Assembly: GCF_000717055.1 (NCBI RefSeq)
Contig: NZ_JNXI01000003.1
Coordinates: forward strand, 310,001-374,000
Direction: 5' to 3'
From: Streptomyces iakyrus
GTDB lineage: Bacteria > Actinomycetota > Actinomycetes > Streptomycetales > Streptomycetaceae
Length of the DNA stretch: 64,000 nt
Shown: in pieces, positions 44,916 through 54,174 of the stretch
Layout: the number at the start of each line of letters is the position of its first letter
Position numbering within the stretch: position 1 is the stretch's first letter
The notes under the pieces: generated by a model
Database searches by the model: none
The model's input: only the letters and a program-made list of their open reading frames with translations
What the model was told of the DNA's origin: nothing
Made by a program: the position numbers and the translations under genes

Positions 44916-46462
44916 GGGTGACCGGCCGGGGACGGGGGCATGGCCGAGGCCGCCCGGGTCAGTCCGGCGACGGTGAGGGCGGGGCCGCTCAGCTCGGCCG
45001 TCACCGTTCCGCGCACGAAGACCAGCGTGCGCCGGCACACGCTCGCCACCTCCTCGAAGTCGGTGGACAGCAGCAGGACGGCGAGGCCCGCCTCCAGCGC
45101 CTCGTTCAGGAGGCGGTGGATGGCGGCCTTGGCGCCGACGTCGACGCTCGCGGTGGGCTCCTCCAGGATCAGCAGCCGCAGGTCCGTCCGCAGCCAGCGG
45201 CCGATCATGACCTTCTGCTGGTTCCCGCCGGACAGCGTGGCGATGGGGGTCTCGCTGTCGCGGGGCCGCACCGAGAAGCGGTCCATCAGTGCGGCGGCCC
45301 GGGCCCGTTCACCGCGGGGGCCGATCCAGCGCGCGGGCGGCGCGCCGCCCGCCCGGGGGTTCGCCAGGAGGTTCTCCCGTACGGTCAGCTCGGCGAGGCA
45401 GCCCTCCCGCAGCCGGTCGCCCGGCACCAGGCCCACCCCGAGGGCGACGGCCTCCGCGACCGTGCGCGGCCCGTACGGCCGCCCGTCCAGGAGGACCCGC
45501 CCGTCCAGGAGGGGCCGGGCGCCGGCGAGGGCGCGGCCGAGGTCCATGTGCCCGGCGTCGGAGAGGCCGACCAGGCCGAGGACCTCCCCGGCCGCGAGCT
45601 CGAAACGGACGGGTCCGGCCCGGGCGGTGCGCACGCCGTCGAGGGCCAGGACGGGCGCTGTGCCGGCCGGGGCTGTGGCCGGGCGGTGGACGGCCGGTTC
45701 GTCCGCCTCGCCGACGATGTCGCGGACCAGCCGCGCGGGGCTGTGGTCGGCGAGCCGGCCGTGGCTGACGACCCGGCCGTCCCGCAGGACGGCGAAGAGG
45801 TCGGCGACCCGGTACACCTCGTCCAGGCGGTGGCTGACGTAGAGGACGGCGTGCCCGCTGTCGCGCAGCCCGTGCAGGACGCGGAAGAGCCGGTCGCAGT
45901 CCGCGGCGGGCAGGCGGGCGGTCGGCTCGTCGAGGACGATGAGCCGCGCGCGGGCCGCGAGGGCCCGGGCGATGGCGACCAGCGAGCGGTCGGCCGGTGC
46001 GAGGCCGGAGACCGGCGTGTCCGGGTCGAGGTGGGCGGCGACGAGCCCCAGCGCCTCGACACAGCGCGCCCGGGTGCGCCGCCAGGAGATCAGCCCGGTC
46101 CGGCGCCCGTACCCGGCGGTCAGGGCGATGTTCTCGGCGACCGTCATCCACTCCACGAGGCCGAGGTCCTGGTGGATGAACGACATGCTCCGGGTGGCGG
46201 TCGGGCTGCCCAGGGGTTCCCCGGCGACGGTGACCTGCCCCGCGTCGGCCTGATGGACCCCGGCGAGGATCTTGATGAGGGTGGACTTCCCGGCACCGTT
46301 GGGCCCGAGCAGGGCGAGGACGCTGCCGGGGTGCACGTCGAGGTCGGCTCCGGCCAGCGCGACGGTGCCGCCGAACCGCTTGCCGAGCCCGCGGATCCGG
46401 ACCAGGGGTTCGGGCCCGAAGGGTGAAGCCGCCGCCGGGGGCGTGTCGGGAGCGTCGCGCAC
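44912..46462 (-). CDS. Sugar ABC transporter ATP-binding protein (RbsA type, two NBDs)
   Basis: 516 residues with two nucleotide-binding domains. The first has an intact P-loop LLGPNGAGKSTLIKIL and Walker B LIVLDEPTA, with signature SGLAPADRS in place of LSGGQ. The second has a degenerate P-loop (GLVGLSDAGHMDLG) but intact signature LSGGNQQKV and LLILEEPTASVD. This asymmetry is usual for the RbsA family. It is the first gene of the import operon. The GTG at 46462 has no ribosome binding site and follows an AT-rich stretch, so the mRNA may be leaderless. Confidence 0.9.
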   Translation of the reverse strand: MRDAPDTPPAAASPFGPEPLVRIRGLGKRFGGTVALAGADLDVHPGSVLALLGPNGAGKSTLIKILAGVHQADAGQVTVAGEPLGSPTATRSMSFIHQDLGLVEWMTVAENIALTAGYGRRTGLISWRRTRARCVEALGLVAAHLDPDTPVSGLAPADRSLVAIARALAARARLIVLDEPTARLPAADCDRLFRVLHGLRDSGHAVLYVSHRLDEVYRVADLFAVLRDGRVVSHGRLADHSPARLVRDIVGEADEPAVHRPATAPAGTAPVLALDGVRTARAGPVRFELAAGEVLGLVGLSDAGHMDLGRALAGARPLLDGRVLLDGRPYGPRTVAEAVALGVGLVPGDRLREGCLAELTVRENLLANPRAGGAPPARWIGPRGERARAAALMDRFSVRPRDSETPIATLSGGNQQKVMIGRWLRTDLRLLILEEPTASVDVGAKAAIHRLLNEALEAGLAVLLLSTDFEEVASVCRRTLVFVRGTVTAELSGPALTVAGLTRAASAMPPSPAGHP

Positions 46463-46541
46463 GCGATCAAATTACAGCATTTCGGGCATTTTTCGGCTTG
46501 CTGCGACGCCGACGGGCTCTCTCCGGGGCGAGCATGCGGTG

Positions 46542-49500
46542 TCACGCGGCGTCGAGATCGCATTCGGCCCAGATGACCTTGCCCTCGGGCAGGTAGCGGG
46601 TACCCCAGCTCTGCGAGAGCTGGGCGACGAGGAACAGACCGCGTCCCCCCTCGTCCGTGCTGGCCGCCCGCCGCAGGTGCGGTGCGGTGTTGCTGGCGTC
46701 GGAGACCTCGCAGATCAGCGTCCTGCCGTAGAGCAGCCGCACCCGGATCGGCGCGGCGCCGTGCCGGATGGCGTTGGTGATCAGCTCGCTGAGGATCAGC
46801 TCCGCGGCGAACCCGGTCTCGTCGAGTCCCCAGCCGGACAGCCACCGCATGGCGGACGCCCGGACCTCGCCGACGCGGGCCGGGTCGGCGGACAGCTCCC
46901 AGGTGGCGACCCGGCCGGGGTCCATGGCGTGGACTCGGGCGACGAGCAGGGCGATGTCGTCGTGCGGATGCGCGGGCGCCACGGTGTCCAGGACCGCCTG
47001 GCAGGTCTCCTCGGGGGCGCGCTCGGGATGGGCCAGAGCCTCGCGCAACTGCTCCAGGACCGCGTCGACGTCGCGGTTGCGGTCCTCGATGAGCCCGTCG
47101 GTGTAGAGGACCAGCTGACTGCCCTCGGGAAGGCCGACCTCCACGGCGTCGAAGGGCAGGCCGCCGAGGCCGAGCGGGGGCCCGGCGGGCAGGTCGGGGT
47201 AGGTCACGCTGCCGTCGGGGTGGACGACGGCGGGCGGCGGGTGACCGGCGCGGGCCATCAGGCACCGCTGCGCGGTCGGGTCGTAGACGGCGTAGAGGCA
47301 GGTCGCGCCGATGACGCCCGCGCCCTTGCCGTCGGGGTCCTCCCGGTCCAGGCGGCCCACCAGGTTGTCCAGGTGGGTGAGGACCTCGTCGGGCGGGAAG
47401 TCCAGCTCGGCGAAGCTGCGGGCGGCGGTGCGCAGCCGGCCCATGGTGGCCGCGGAGAGCATGCCGTGGCCGACGACATCGCCCACAAGGAGCCCGACGC
47501 GGGCGCCGGACAGCGGGATGACGTCGTACCAGTCGCCGCCCACGTCGGACTCGGCGGGCAGGTAGCGATGGGCGACCTCGACGGCCTCCTGGTCGGGCAG
47601 GCCGTGCGGGAGGAGCCGGCGCTGGAGGGCCAGGACCATGGTGCGCTCATGGGTGTAGCGCCGGGCGTTGTCGATGGACAGGGCGGCGCGGGAGGCGAGT
47701 TCCTGGGCCAGGGAGCGGTCGTCGTCCCCGAAGGGGCCGCCCGCCCGGTAGAAGGAGGCGACACCCAGGACGACACCGCGGGCGAGCAGCGGTACCGCGA
47801 TGAGGGACTGGACGTGGGCCAGCAGGCTCGCGGTGTGCTCGGGGTCCTGGGCGAGCCAGCCGGCGGCGGCCTTCAGGTCCGGTTCCAGCACGGCCTCGCC
47901 GCTGCTGAGGCAGCGCAGCTGGGGCGTGGTCGGGCCGAAGTCGACACGCTTGCCGGGGGGTGTGAAGGGCAGGCCTTCACGGATGCCGTGGACGATCGTG
48001 CGGCGCAGGTCGGCGATGGGGTCGGCGGATTCCTCGCCGCGCAGCACGGCGTCGGGCAGGTCGATGGTGACGAAGTCGGCCAGTCCGGGGGCCGCGGTCT
48101 CGGCCAGTTCCTCGGCCGTGCGGCGCACGTCCAGGGTGGTGCCGATGCGGGTGCTTGCCTCGGACAGCAGCTCCAGACGGCGGCGCGCGGCCAGGGCGTA
48201 GGCCCCGACCTGCGGCTCCCCCAGCATCACCAGCCCCCGGGCCGGGAACGCCGCCTCGGAGTGCTCCCCGGCGGGGCCCCGCCCGTCCCCGTCGGCGGCG
48301 GCGGGCTCGGAGGGGGTTCGGTCACTGTCGGCCGGGGCGGGCTCGGAGAGGCTCCGATCACCGTCCGTCGTCGGCTGCGTGGTGGTCCGGTCGCCGTCCG
48401 CCACGACGGGTCCGGCAGGGGTGCGCGCCGAGCCGGGCTCGGCGGGTGCGGGGGGCTCGGCGGGCGTGACCGGTCCGGCCGTCCCGTCCGACCCCGATGT
48501 ACCGCCGTCTCCGTCCGTCGTGACGAGCGGGCCGGAGGACGCGGCGAGGTGCCCGGACGGCAGGGTGATCGCCGGACGGGCCGCGGAGAGCGGGACGGCG
48601 GGGGCGGTGACAGCGGACAGCTCGTCCGTCTGGTGCGGTATGGCGAGCGGCCCGCCCGCAGGGGGGCCGGGCAGCACAGCCTCGATGGCGATGCCCTGCA
48701 CACCGGAGCCGCTGGTCACCGGACGGCTCACGAGCGTCACGCGCCGCCCGTCGGGCAGGGTCACCTCCACGGCTCCCCGCTGCGCACCCGAGATCAGCTC
48801 GGCCGCCTTCTCCCGCAGTGTCGCCTGGTCGCGGGCAGGGAACTCGTTCGCCAGCGCGTCCAGCGCCACACCTCGGTGCAGACCGGCGGTGCCTGCCCCG
48901 GCCGCCAGGTACGTCCGCAGCAGGGCGCGCTCACGTGCGGAGCTCTGCCCGAGCAGCCGTCGTTCGATGCCCTCGGCCGCCCTGCGGATCGCGACGCCCA
49001 GTGCGGGCCTCTCGAAGCCGCGCGGATAGCCGAGGCACAGGACACCCTCGATGCGCCCGCTGAGCGGGTCACGGACGGGCAGCGCGACGCAGGCGTTCTG
49101 CTGGGAGCGCTCCGCGAAGTGCTCGGCACCGTAGACGCGGATGAGCTGCCGTTCCGCCAGGGCCAGCCCGATGCCGTTGGTGCCGGCGACCTGCTCGGCG
49201 AAGACGAACCCCGGGACGACCTGGATGTCGGGGAGGCTCCTGGCCATCGACGGATCCCCGAAGCGGCGCAGCAGCACCGTCCCGTTCGCGTCGGCGACGG
49301 AGATGTTGACCTGGCTGCCGGCGAACGTGGCCTGCAGCCGGTCGAGGACGGGCACGGCCGCCCGGACGATACGGCCGCCCGGGTCGAAGTCCTCCCGGTA
49401 GGGCAGGTCGAGCGCGTCCGGCGACAGGCCCAGGTTCCGGCAGCGCTGCCAGGAGTCCAGGATGGACGTCCGCACGCCCGTCTCGACCGGCTCGCCCTGG

Positions 49501-49655
49501 AGGAACAGCTCGCGGAGGCTGGCGGGCCCCGTGCCGTCCGTCGCACGCCCCGCCGGCCTGGGTTCCTCGCCGGACCGAACCACGCTTCGCCTCACTTGCG
49601 CCCGCGACAATCCGCTGCTCGGAAGAGAATCTGGCATTGATGAGGATACGGGCAT
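46542..49655 (-). CDS. GAF sensor (AcoR-like) / SpoIIE phosphatase / anti-sigma ATPase protein
   Basis: 1037 residues. The first 220 resemble the sensor half of AcoR-type activators: SILDSWQRCRNLGLSPDAL, then a GAF domain (FVFAEQVAGTNGIGLAL, CVALPVRDPLSGRIEGVLCLGYP). An acidic Pro/Ser/Thr linker of about 130 residues with repeated TDGDR / ADGDG units follows, then a GAF, the SpoIIE phosphatase (VGGDWYDVIPL, VVGDVVGHG, LYTDGLIED, HDDIALLVAR) and a HATPase_c domain (FAAELILSELITNAIRHGA, DEGGRGLFLVAQL). The second half is paralogous to the protein at 20711-23113. ATG 49655; ATG 49637 is an alternative; neither has a clear binding site. It likely acts in sigma-factor partner switching. Confidence 0.9.
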   Translation of the reverse strand: MPVSSSMPDSLPSSGLSRAQVRRSVVRSGEEPRPAGRATDGTGPASLRELFLQGEPVETGVRTSILDSWQRCRNLGLSPDALDLPYREDFDPGGRIVRAAVPVLDRLQATFAGSQVNISVADANGTVLLRRFGDPSMARSLPDIQVVPGFVFAEQVAGTNGIGLALAERQLIRVYGAEHFAERSQQNACVALPVRDPLSGRIEGVLCLGYPRGFERPALGVAIRRAAEGIERRLLGQSSARERALLRTYLAAGAGTAGLHRGVALDALANEFPARDQATLREKAAELISGAQRGAVEVTLPDGRRVTLVSRPVTSGSGVQGIAIEAVLPGPPAGGPLAIPHQTDELSAVTAPAVPLSAARPAITLPSGHLAASSGPLVTTDGDGGTSGSDGTAGPVTPAEPPAPAEPGSARTPAGPVVADGDRTTTQPTTDGDRSLSEPAPADSDRTPSEPAAADGDGRGPAGEHSEAAFPARGLVMLGEPQVGAYALAARRRLELLSEASTRIGTTLDVRRTAEELAETAAPGLADFVTIDLPDAVLRGEESADPIADLRRTIVHGIREGLPFTPPGKRVDFGPTTPQLRCLSSGEAVLEPDLKAAAGWLAQDPEHTASLLAHVQSLIAVPLLARGVVLGVASFYRAGGPFGDDDRSLAQELASRAALSIDNARRYTHERTMVLALQRRLLPHGLPDQEAVEVAHRYLPAESDVGGDWYDVIPLSGARVGLLVGDVVGHGMLSAATMGRLRTAARSFAELDFPPDEVLTHLDNLVGRLDREDPDGKGAGVIGATCLYAVYDPTAQRCLMARAGHPPPAVVHPDGSVTYPDLPAGPPLGLGGLPFDAVEVGLPEGSQLVLYTDGLIEDRNRDVDAVLEQLREALAHPERAPEETCQAVLDTVAPAHPHDDIALLVARVHAMDPGRVATWELSADPARVGEVRASAMRWLSGWGLDETGFAAELILSELITNAIRHGAAPIRVRLLYGRTLICEVSDASNTAPHLRRAASTDEGGRGLFLVAQLSQSWGTRYLPEGKVIWAECDLDAA
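48290..48470. repeat. Degenerate tandem repeat inside the SpoIIE-type gene
   Basis: Reading the plus strand, the block GGCTCGGAG...CGGTC recurs with modification about every 45-55 bases (near 48306, 48349, and weaker later). On the minus strand this encodes repeated acidic units such as GDRSLSEPAPAD and SDRTPSEPAAAD in the linker. It is an imperfect, coding minisatellite-like tract and a place where strains may differ in length. Confidence 0.55.
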
Positions 49656-49728
49656 TACGGGCGGCCGTCACGGCACGCCAGGGCCATGCGGGGCCCACGA
49701 CCGCCGGGCCGGAGCCGTGGGACCGCGC

Positions 49729-50151
49729 TCACCCCAGGAAACTCAGGCGTACCTTCCGTTCCGGGTTGTCCCTGTTGGTGTCCACCAGGCACACCGACTG
49801 CCAGGTGCCGAGCTCCAGCCGGCCGGCGAGCACCGGCAGGGTCGCGTGCGGCGGGACCAGGGCGGGCAGGACGTGGTCGCGGCCGTGGCCGGGACTGCCG
49901 TGCCGGTGCTGCCAGCGGTCGTCGGCGGGCAGCAGGGTGTGGAGTGCCGCCAGGAGGTCGTCGTCGCTGCCGGCGCCGGTCTCCAGGACGGCGATGCCGG
50001 CCGTCGCGTGCGGGACGAAGACGTTGAGGAGGCCGTCGCGGCCGGCCGCCGCCTCGCGCAGGAAGGACTCGCAGTCGCCGGTGATGTCGAGGACCCGCTC
50101 CGCGGCGCCGGTGCTGAGGTTCAGAACTCGGGTGGTGAAGACATCTGACAT
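49729..50151 (-). CDS. YjbQ/UPF0047 family protein
   Basis: 140 residues, the standard length. Key blocks: GLLNVFVPHATAGIAVLETG, HRHGSPGHGRDHVLPALVPPHATLPVLAGRLELGTWQSVCLVD and the ending RKVRLSFLG, with the conserved histidines at a probable metal site. Some members have weak thiamine-phosphate synthase activity; the true role is unsettled. ATG 50151 is the natural start, although GGAGG sits too close; a GTG at 50169 would extend it by six residues. Divergent from the monooxygenase gene. Confidence 0.88.
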   Translation of the reverse strand: MSDVFTTRVLNLSTGAAERVLDITGDCESFLREAAAGRDGLLNVFVPHATAGIAVLETGAGSDDDLLAALHTLLPADDRWQHRHGSPGHGRDHVLPALVPPHATLPVLAGRLELGTWQSVCLVDTNRDNPERKVRLSFLG

Positions 50152-50241
50152 GCCTCCATCCTGACGCACGAGGCCACTTACCCGGAGCCGCGCGAGCCGC
50201 CCCTCGGGAAGATCCACGGCTCCGCGCCGGTTAGTAGAAGC

Positions 50242-51318
50242 GTGAACAACACACGTGAGGTCGAGGTGGTCGTCATCGGCGCGGGGCAGGCCGGGCTGGC
50301 CGGCGCCTATCACCTGCGGCGGTCCGGTTTCGAGCCGGACCGCGACTTCGTCGTGCTGGACCACTCCCCCGCCCCCGGCGGCGCCTGGCAGTTCCGGTGG
50401 CCGTCGCTGACGTACGGCAAGGTGCACGGGATGCACGCCCTGCCGGGCATGGAGCTCACCGACGCGGACCCGGCGCGGCCGTCCGCCGAGGTGATCGGCG
50501 CGTACTTCGACCGCTACGAGCGGACCTTCGACCTGCGCGTCAGGCGGCCGGTGGACGTACGGGCCGTGCGCGAGGGGCCCGGCGGGCGGCTGCTCGTGGA
50601 GACCTCGGAGGGCGTCTGGTCGACGAGGGCGCTGATCAACGCGACCGGCACCTGGGACCGGCCGTTCTGGCCCCGCTATCCGGGCCAGGAGACCTTCCGG
50701 GGGCGGCAGTTGCACACCGCGCAGTACCCCGGGCCCGAAGAGTTCGCCGGGCAGCGGGCCGTGGTGGTGGGCGGCGGCGCCTCGGGCACCCAGCACCTGC
50801 TGGAGATCGCCTCGCACGCGGCGGCCACCACGTGGGTGACGCGGCGCCCGCCCGTCTTCCGCGAGGGTCCCTTCGACGAGGGCGCGGGCCGGGCCACGGT
50901 CGCACTCGTCGAGGAACGGGTCCGGCAGGGGCTGCCGCCCCGCAGTGTCGTGTCGGTCACCGGGCTGCCGCTGAACGACGCGGTCCGGCAGGGCATCAAG
51001 GACGGAGTGCTCGACCGGCAGCCGATGTTCGACCGCATCACGCCGACAGGTGTGGACTGGAACGACGGCCGCCATGTCGACGCCGACGTCATCCTCTGGG
51101 CCACCGGCTTCCGCGCCGCCATCGACCATCTCGCCCCGCTCCGGCTGCGCTCCCCCGGCGGCGGCATCCGCATGGAGGGCACGCACGCGGCCGCGGACCC
51201 CCGCATCCACCTCGTCGGCTACGGCCCGTCGGCCAGCACGATCGGAGCCAACCGGGCCGGCCGCGCGGCGGTACGGGACATCAGGCGGCTGCTGGAGCAG
51301 GAGCCGGCGGCGGCATGA
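50242..51318 (+). CDS. Flavin-containing monooxygenase-like NAD(P)/FAD oxidoreductase
   Basis: 358 residues. FAD motif VVVIGAGQAGLAGAYHL at the N-terminus, NADPH motif RAVVVGGGASGTQHLLEI near residue 175, the FMO-like strand ALINATGTWDRPFWPRYPG, and DVILWATGFRAAIDHL. It belongs to the YpdA / CzcO-like group of flavoproteins rather than true Baeyer-Villiger enzymes. Substrate unknown; could reduce a disulfide or oxidise a metabolite. GTG 50242 has only a weak purine stretch upstream. Confidence 0.87.
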   Translation: MNNTREVEVVVIGAGQAGLAGAYHLRRSGFEPDRDFVVLDHSPAPGGAWQFRWPSLTYGKVHGMHALPGMELTDADPARPSAEVIGAYFDRYERTFDLRVRRPVDVRAVREGPGGRLLVETSEGVWSTRALINATGTWDRPFWPRYPGQETFRGRQLHTAQYPGPEEFAGQRAVVVGGGASGTQHLLEIASHAAATTWVTRRPPVFREGPFDEGAGRATVALVEERVRQGLPPRSVVSVTGLPLNDAVRQGIKDGVLDRQPMFDRITPTGVDWNDGRHVDADVILWATGFRAAIDHLAPLRLRSPGGGIRMEGTHAAADPRIHLVGYGPSASTIGANRAGRAAVRDIRRLLEQEPAAA

Positions 51319-51390
51319 CCGGGGCAGGGGGACCCACCGGGCCCTCGCCCGAACGCGGCGTGGGACGGGGCGGGGTCCACCGGACCGCCC

Positions 51391-52242
51391 TCACCCGGCC
51401 GCCTGAGCCCCGCTCTTCTTCCGCTGCGCGTTGAACTCCGCGACGTTGCGCTGGTGTTCCTGGTAGTCCGCCGTGAAGCGGGTGTCGCCCTGGCGGACCG
51501 TGACGAAGTACAGCCAGTCTCCCTGGGCCGGGTTGACGGCGGCGCGCATCGCCTCTTCGCCGGGGTTGGCGATGGGCGTGGGCGGCAGGCCCATGCGCTG
51601 GTAAGAGTTGTAGGGGCTGTCGATCCGGGTGTCGGCCTCCGTCGTACGGACGGTGGAGCGGTTCAGGGCGTAGTTGATGGTGGAGTCCATCTGCAGCGGC
51701 ATGCCGCGTTCGAGGCGGTTGAAGATGACCCGGGCCACCTTGCCCATGTCGGCCTTGGTCGCCGCCTCCGCCTGGACGATGCTCGCGATGGTGACGGCCT
51801 GGTACACGTTCATGGCGTTTCGCTGTGCCCCGGCGGCGATGGGCGCGCCGTTGAACCTGTCGTTGGCGGTGTCGACCATCAGTGCGAGGAGCTGGTCCGG
51901 CGTGGTCTTCTCCTGGAGCGCATAGGTGGCCGGGAAGAGGTAGCCCTCCGGGTTGCCCTCGGCGTCGTTCGGCAGTTTCAGCGCGGCCTTGTCCAGGGAC
52001 TTCTTGGTGCTGCCGGCGGGCAGAGCGAGGGCCTTGTCGACAGCGGCGTAGACCTGGCTCGCGCGCCAGCCCTCGGGGACGGCCAGGGTCGTGGGCCGGC
52101 TCTCCTCCTCGGTCCCGGCCCCCAGGGTCAGCAGCGGCACCGCCACGGCGGTACCGACCACGACGGCTCCGGCCGCGACGAGGACGATGCGGCCCCGGCG
52201 CGTCAGTCGAATCGTGCTCCGTGGCGGAGTGTTCTTCTCCAT
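51391..52242 (-). CDS. mltG: Endolytic peptidoglycan transglycosylase MltG (YceG-like)
   Basis: 283 residues. One N-terminal membrane segment (IVLVAAGAVVVGTAVAVPLL), then the extracytoplasmic YceG fold: VPEGWRASQVYAAVDKAL, EGYLFPATYAL, ASIVQAEAATKADMGKVARVIFNRL, MPLQMDSTINYAL, SPYNSYQRMGLPPTPIANPG and NPAQGDWLYFVTV. These are the conserved MltG blocks; in the catalytic loop the usual ASIVEKE reads ASIVQAE. MltG cleaves nascent glycan strands and sets their length. It is short for the family and lies away from the usual ruvX-aroE locus, so it is probably an accessory copy. Confidence 0.85.
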   Translation of the reverse strand: MEKNTPPRSTIRLTRRGRIVLVAAGAVVVGTAVAVPLLTLGAGTEEESRPTTLAVPEGWRASQVYAAVDKALALPAGSTKKSLDKAALKLPNDAEGNPEGYLFPATYALQEKTTPDQLLALMVDTANDRFNGAPIAAGAQRNAMNVYQAVTIASIVQAEAATKADMGKVARVIFNRLERGMPLQMDSTINYALNRSTVRTTEADTRIDSPYNSYQRMGLPPTPIANPGEEAMRAAVNPAQGDWLYFVTVRQGDTRFTADYQEHQRNVAEFNAQRKKSGAQAAG

Positions 52243-52285
52243 GCGGGCACGGTAACCCGCATATCGTCATAAACCCGGCATATTT

Positions 52286-54088
52286 TCATCTTGTCGGCTC
52301 CAGTTGGGCGTCCCGGCGTACGAGCGCCGCGTACCGCCCGCCCTCCTCCAGAAGCTCCTCGTGCGTACCGCGTTCGACCGCGCGGCCCCCGTCGAGGACC
52401 ACGATCTGGTCGGCGCCGCGCACGGTGGACAGCCGGTGGGCGATGGTGAGGGTGGTGCGGTTCGCCGAGAGGGCGTCGATGGCGTCCTGGACGGCGGCTT
52501 CGGTCCGGGTGTCCAGCGCGCTGGTGGCCTCGTCGAGGATGAGGACCGGCGGGTCGCGCAGGATGGTGCGGGCGATGGCCAGGCGCTGCTTCTCACCGCC
52601 GGAGAAACGGTGGCCGCGCTCGCCGACGACGGTGTCGTAGCCGTCGGGCAGGGCGGCGATGTGGTCGTGGATCTGCGCCGCCTCGGCCGCCTTGCGGAGT
52701 TCCTCGTCAGTGGCGTCGGGCTTGGCGAAGCGCAGGTTGTCGGCGACCGACGCGTGGAAGAGGTACGTCTCCTGCGAGACGACGCCGACCGCGCGGGCCA
52801 GGGTGTCGAAGTCGAGGTCGCGGACGTCGACCCCGTCGAGGGTGACGCGGCCGCCGGTGACGTCGTACAGACGCGGCACCAGATAGCCCAGGGTGGACTT
52901 GCCGGCGCCGGTGGGGCCGACGATCGCGAGGCTGCCGCCGGCCGGGACGGTGAGGTCGATGCCGTCGAGTACCGGGCCGTCCTTGCCGTCGTAGCCGAAG
53001 GAGACGTCGTCGAAGCGGATTTCACCCTTGATCCGGTCGAGGCGTACCGGGTCGGGGCGCTCGGTGATGTCGATTGGCAGGTCGAGGTACTCGAAGATGC
53101 GCTGGAAGAGGGCGAGGGAACTCTGGATCTGCACACCGGTCGACAGCAGGCTCACGGCCGGGCGGAACAGGCCCTGCTGGAGCGAGACGAAGGCGACGAT
53201 CGTGCCGATGGAGACCTCGGGGCCGCCGAGCTGGAGGGCCATGCCGGCGGTCCAGTAGATGACGGCGGGCAGGGCGGCCATGACGATCGTGATGACGGCC
53301 ATGCGCCAGCGCCCGGCCATGTTCGACCGGACCTCCAGGTCGACGAGTTGCTCGGACTCATCGGAGAAGGAGCTGGTCAGCGAGTCGGAGCGGCCCATCG
53401 TGCGGCCCAGCAGGATGCCGCTGACGGAGAGCGACTCGGTGACCGTGGCGGCCATGGCGGCCATCTGCTTCTGGCGCTGGGTGGTGATCTTCCGGCGTTC
53501 GTCGCCGACGCGGCGGCTGATCCACACGAACACCGGCAGCAACAGCAGGGAGACGACCGTCAGGCGCCAGTCGAGGGCCAGCATCGCGACGATCGTGGCG
53601 ACCACGCTGGTGACGTTGGAGACCAGGGAGGTCGCGGTGGAGGTGACGGTGGCCTGCATGCCGCCGATGTCGTTGGCGATGCGGGACTGCACCTCGCCCG
53701 TGCGCGTGCGCGTGAAGAAGGCGAGGGACATGCGCTGGAGCCGGCCGTAGACGGCGGTGCGCAGGTCGTGCATGACGCGCTGGCCGACCGTCGTGGAGAT
53801 CAGAGTCTGGAGGACCCCGAAGACGCTGGTGAGCACCGCGCTGAGGATCATGCCGAGGGCGAGCAGGCTGAGCAGGCCCGTGCGCCCCTGGGGGATCGCG
53901 ACGTCGAGGATCTCCTTCAGCAGGAAGGGCGTGGCGACCGAGACCAGCGACGCGGCGGCGACCAGCAGCCCGACGATCGCCAGACGGCCCCGGTAGGGGC
54001 GGAAGAGGCCGAGGATGCGGCGGACCTGCCGGGGCTGCTCCTTGGCGTCGGCCGGCGGGGTCCAGGGGGCTTCACGGTCGGGATGCAT
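52286..54088 (-). CDS. ABC exporter, half-transporter (six-helix TMD fused to NBD)
   Basis: 600 residues. Residues 20-330 hold six membrane helices; the NBD starts near 350 with VSFGYDGKDGPVL, P-loop IVGPTGAGKSTLGYLV, Q-loop VVSQETYLFHAS, signature FSGGEKQRLAIAR, Walker B VLILDEATSALD and switch His TIAHRLSTV. All ATPase motifs are intact, so it should work as a homodimer, exporting a lipid, peptide or drug. ATG 54088 with GGAG upstream. It diverges from a MarR gene that probably represses it through the 54126-54150 repeat. Confidence 0.92.
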   Translation of the reverse strand: MHPDREAPWTPPADAKEQPRQVRRILGLFRPYRGRLAIVGLLVAAASLVSVATPFLLKEILDVAIPQGRTGLLSLLALGMILSAVLTSVFGVLQTLISTTVGQRVMHDLRTAVYGRLQRMSLAFFTRTRTGEVQSRIANDIGGMQATVTSTATSLVSNVTSVVATIVAMLALDWRLTVVSLLLLPVFVWISRRVGDERRKITTQRQKQMAAMAATVTESLSVSGILLGRTMGRSDSLTSSFSDESEQLVDLEVRSNMAGRWRMAVITIVMAALPAVIYWTAGMALQLGGPEVSIGTIVAFVSLQQGLFRPAVSLLSTGVQIQSSLALFQRIFEYLDLPIDITERPDPVRLDRIKGEIRFDDVSFGYDGKDGPVLDGIDLTVPAGGSLAIVGPTGAGKSTLGYLVPRLYDVTGGRVTLDGVDVRDLDFDTLARAVGVVSQETYLFHASVADNLRFAKPDATDEELRKAAEAAQIHDHIAALPDGYDTVVGERGHRFSGGEKQRLAIARTILRDPPVLILDEATSALDTRTEAAVQDAIDALSANRTTLTIAHRLSTVRGADQIVVLDGGRAVERGTHEELLEEGGRYAALVRRDAQLEPTR

Positions 54089-54125
54089 GGGCTCCTACGA
54101 GGGACGCGGCGGATCGGATCACAGC

Positions 54126-54150
54126 TCATTGTTACCTATACTCACAATGA
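54126..54150. promoter_or_regulatory. Inverted repeat between MarR gene and ABC exporter, probable operator
   Basis: TCATTGT at 54126-54132 and ACAATGA at 54144-54150 form a perfect 7-11-7 inverted repeat in the AT-rich 86-base gap between two divergent genes. It sits 25 bases before the MarR start and overlaps the expected promoter zone, as in many MarR/exporter pairs. Confidence 0.6.
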
Positions 54151-54174
54151 ACTGCATCCTGATATTGTTCCCGC

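Noticed and set aside
46272..49640. 1122-codon plus-strand frame opposite the SpoIIE-type gene
   Set aside because: Same reason: antisense to a clear phosphatase/ATPase protein and no recognisable domain.
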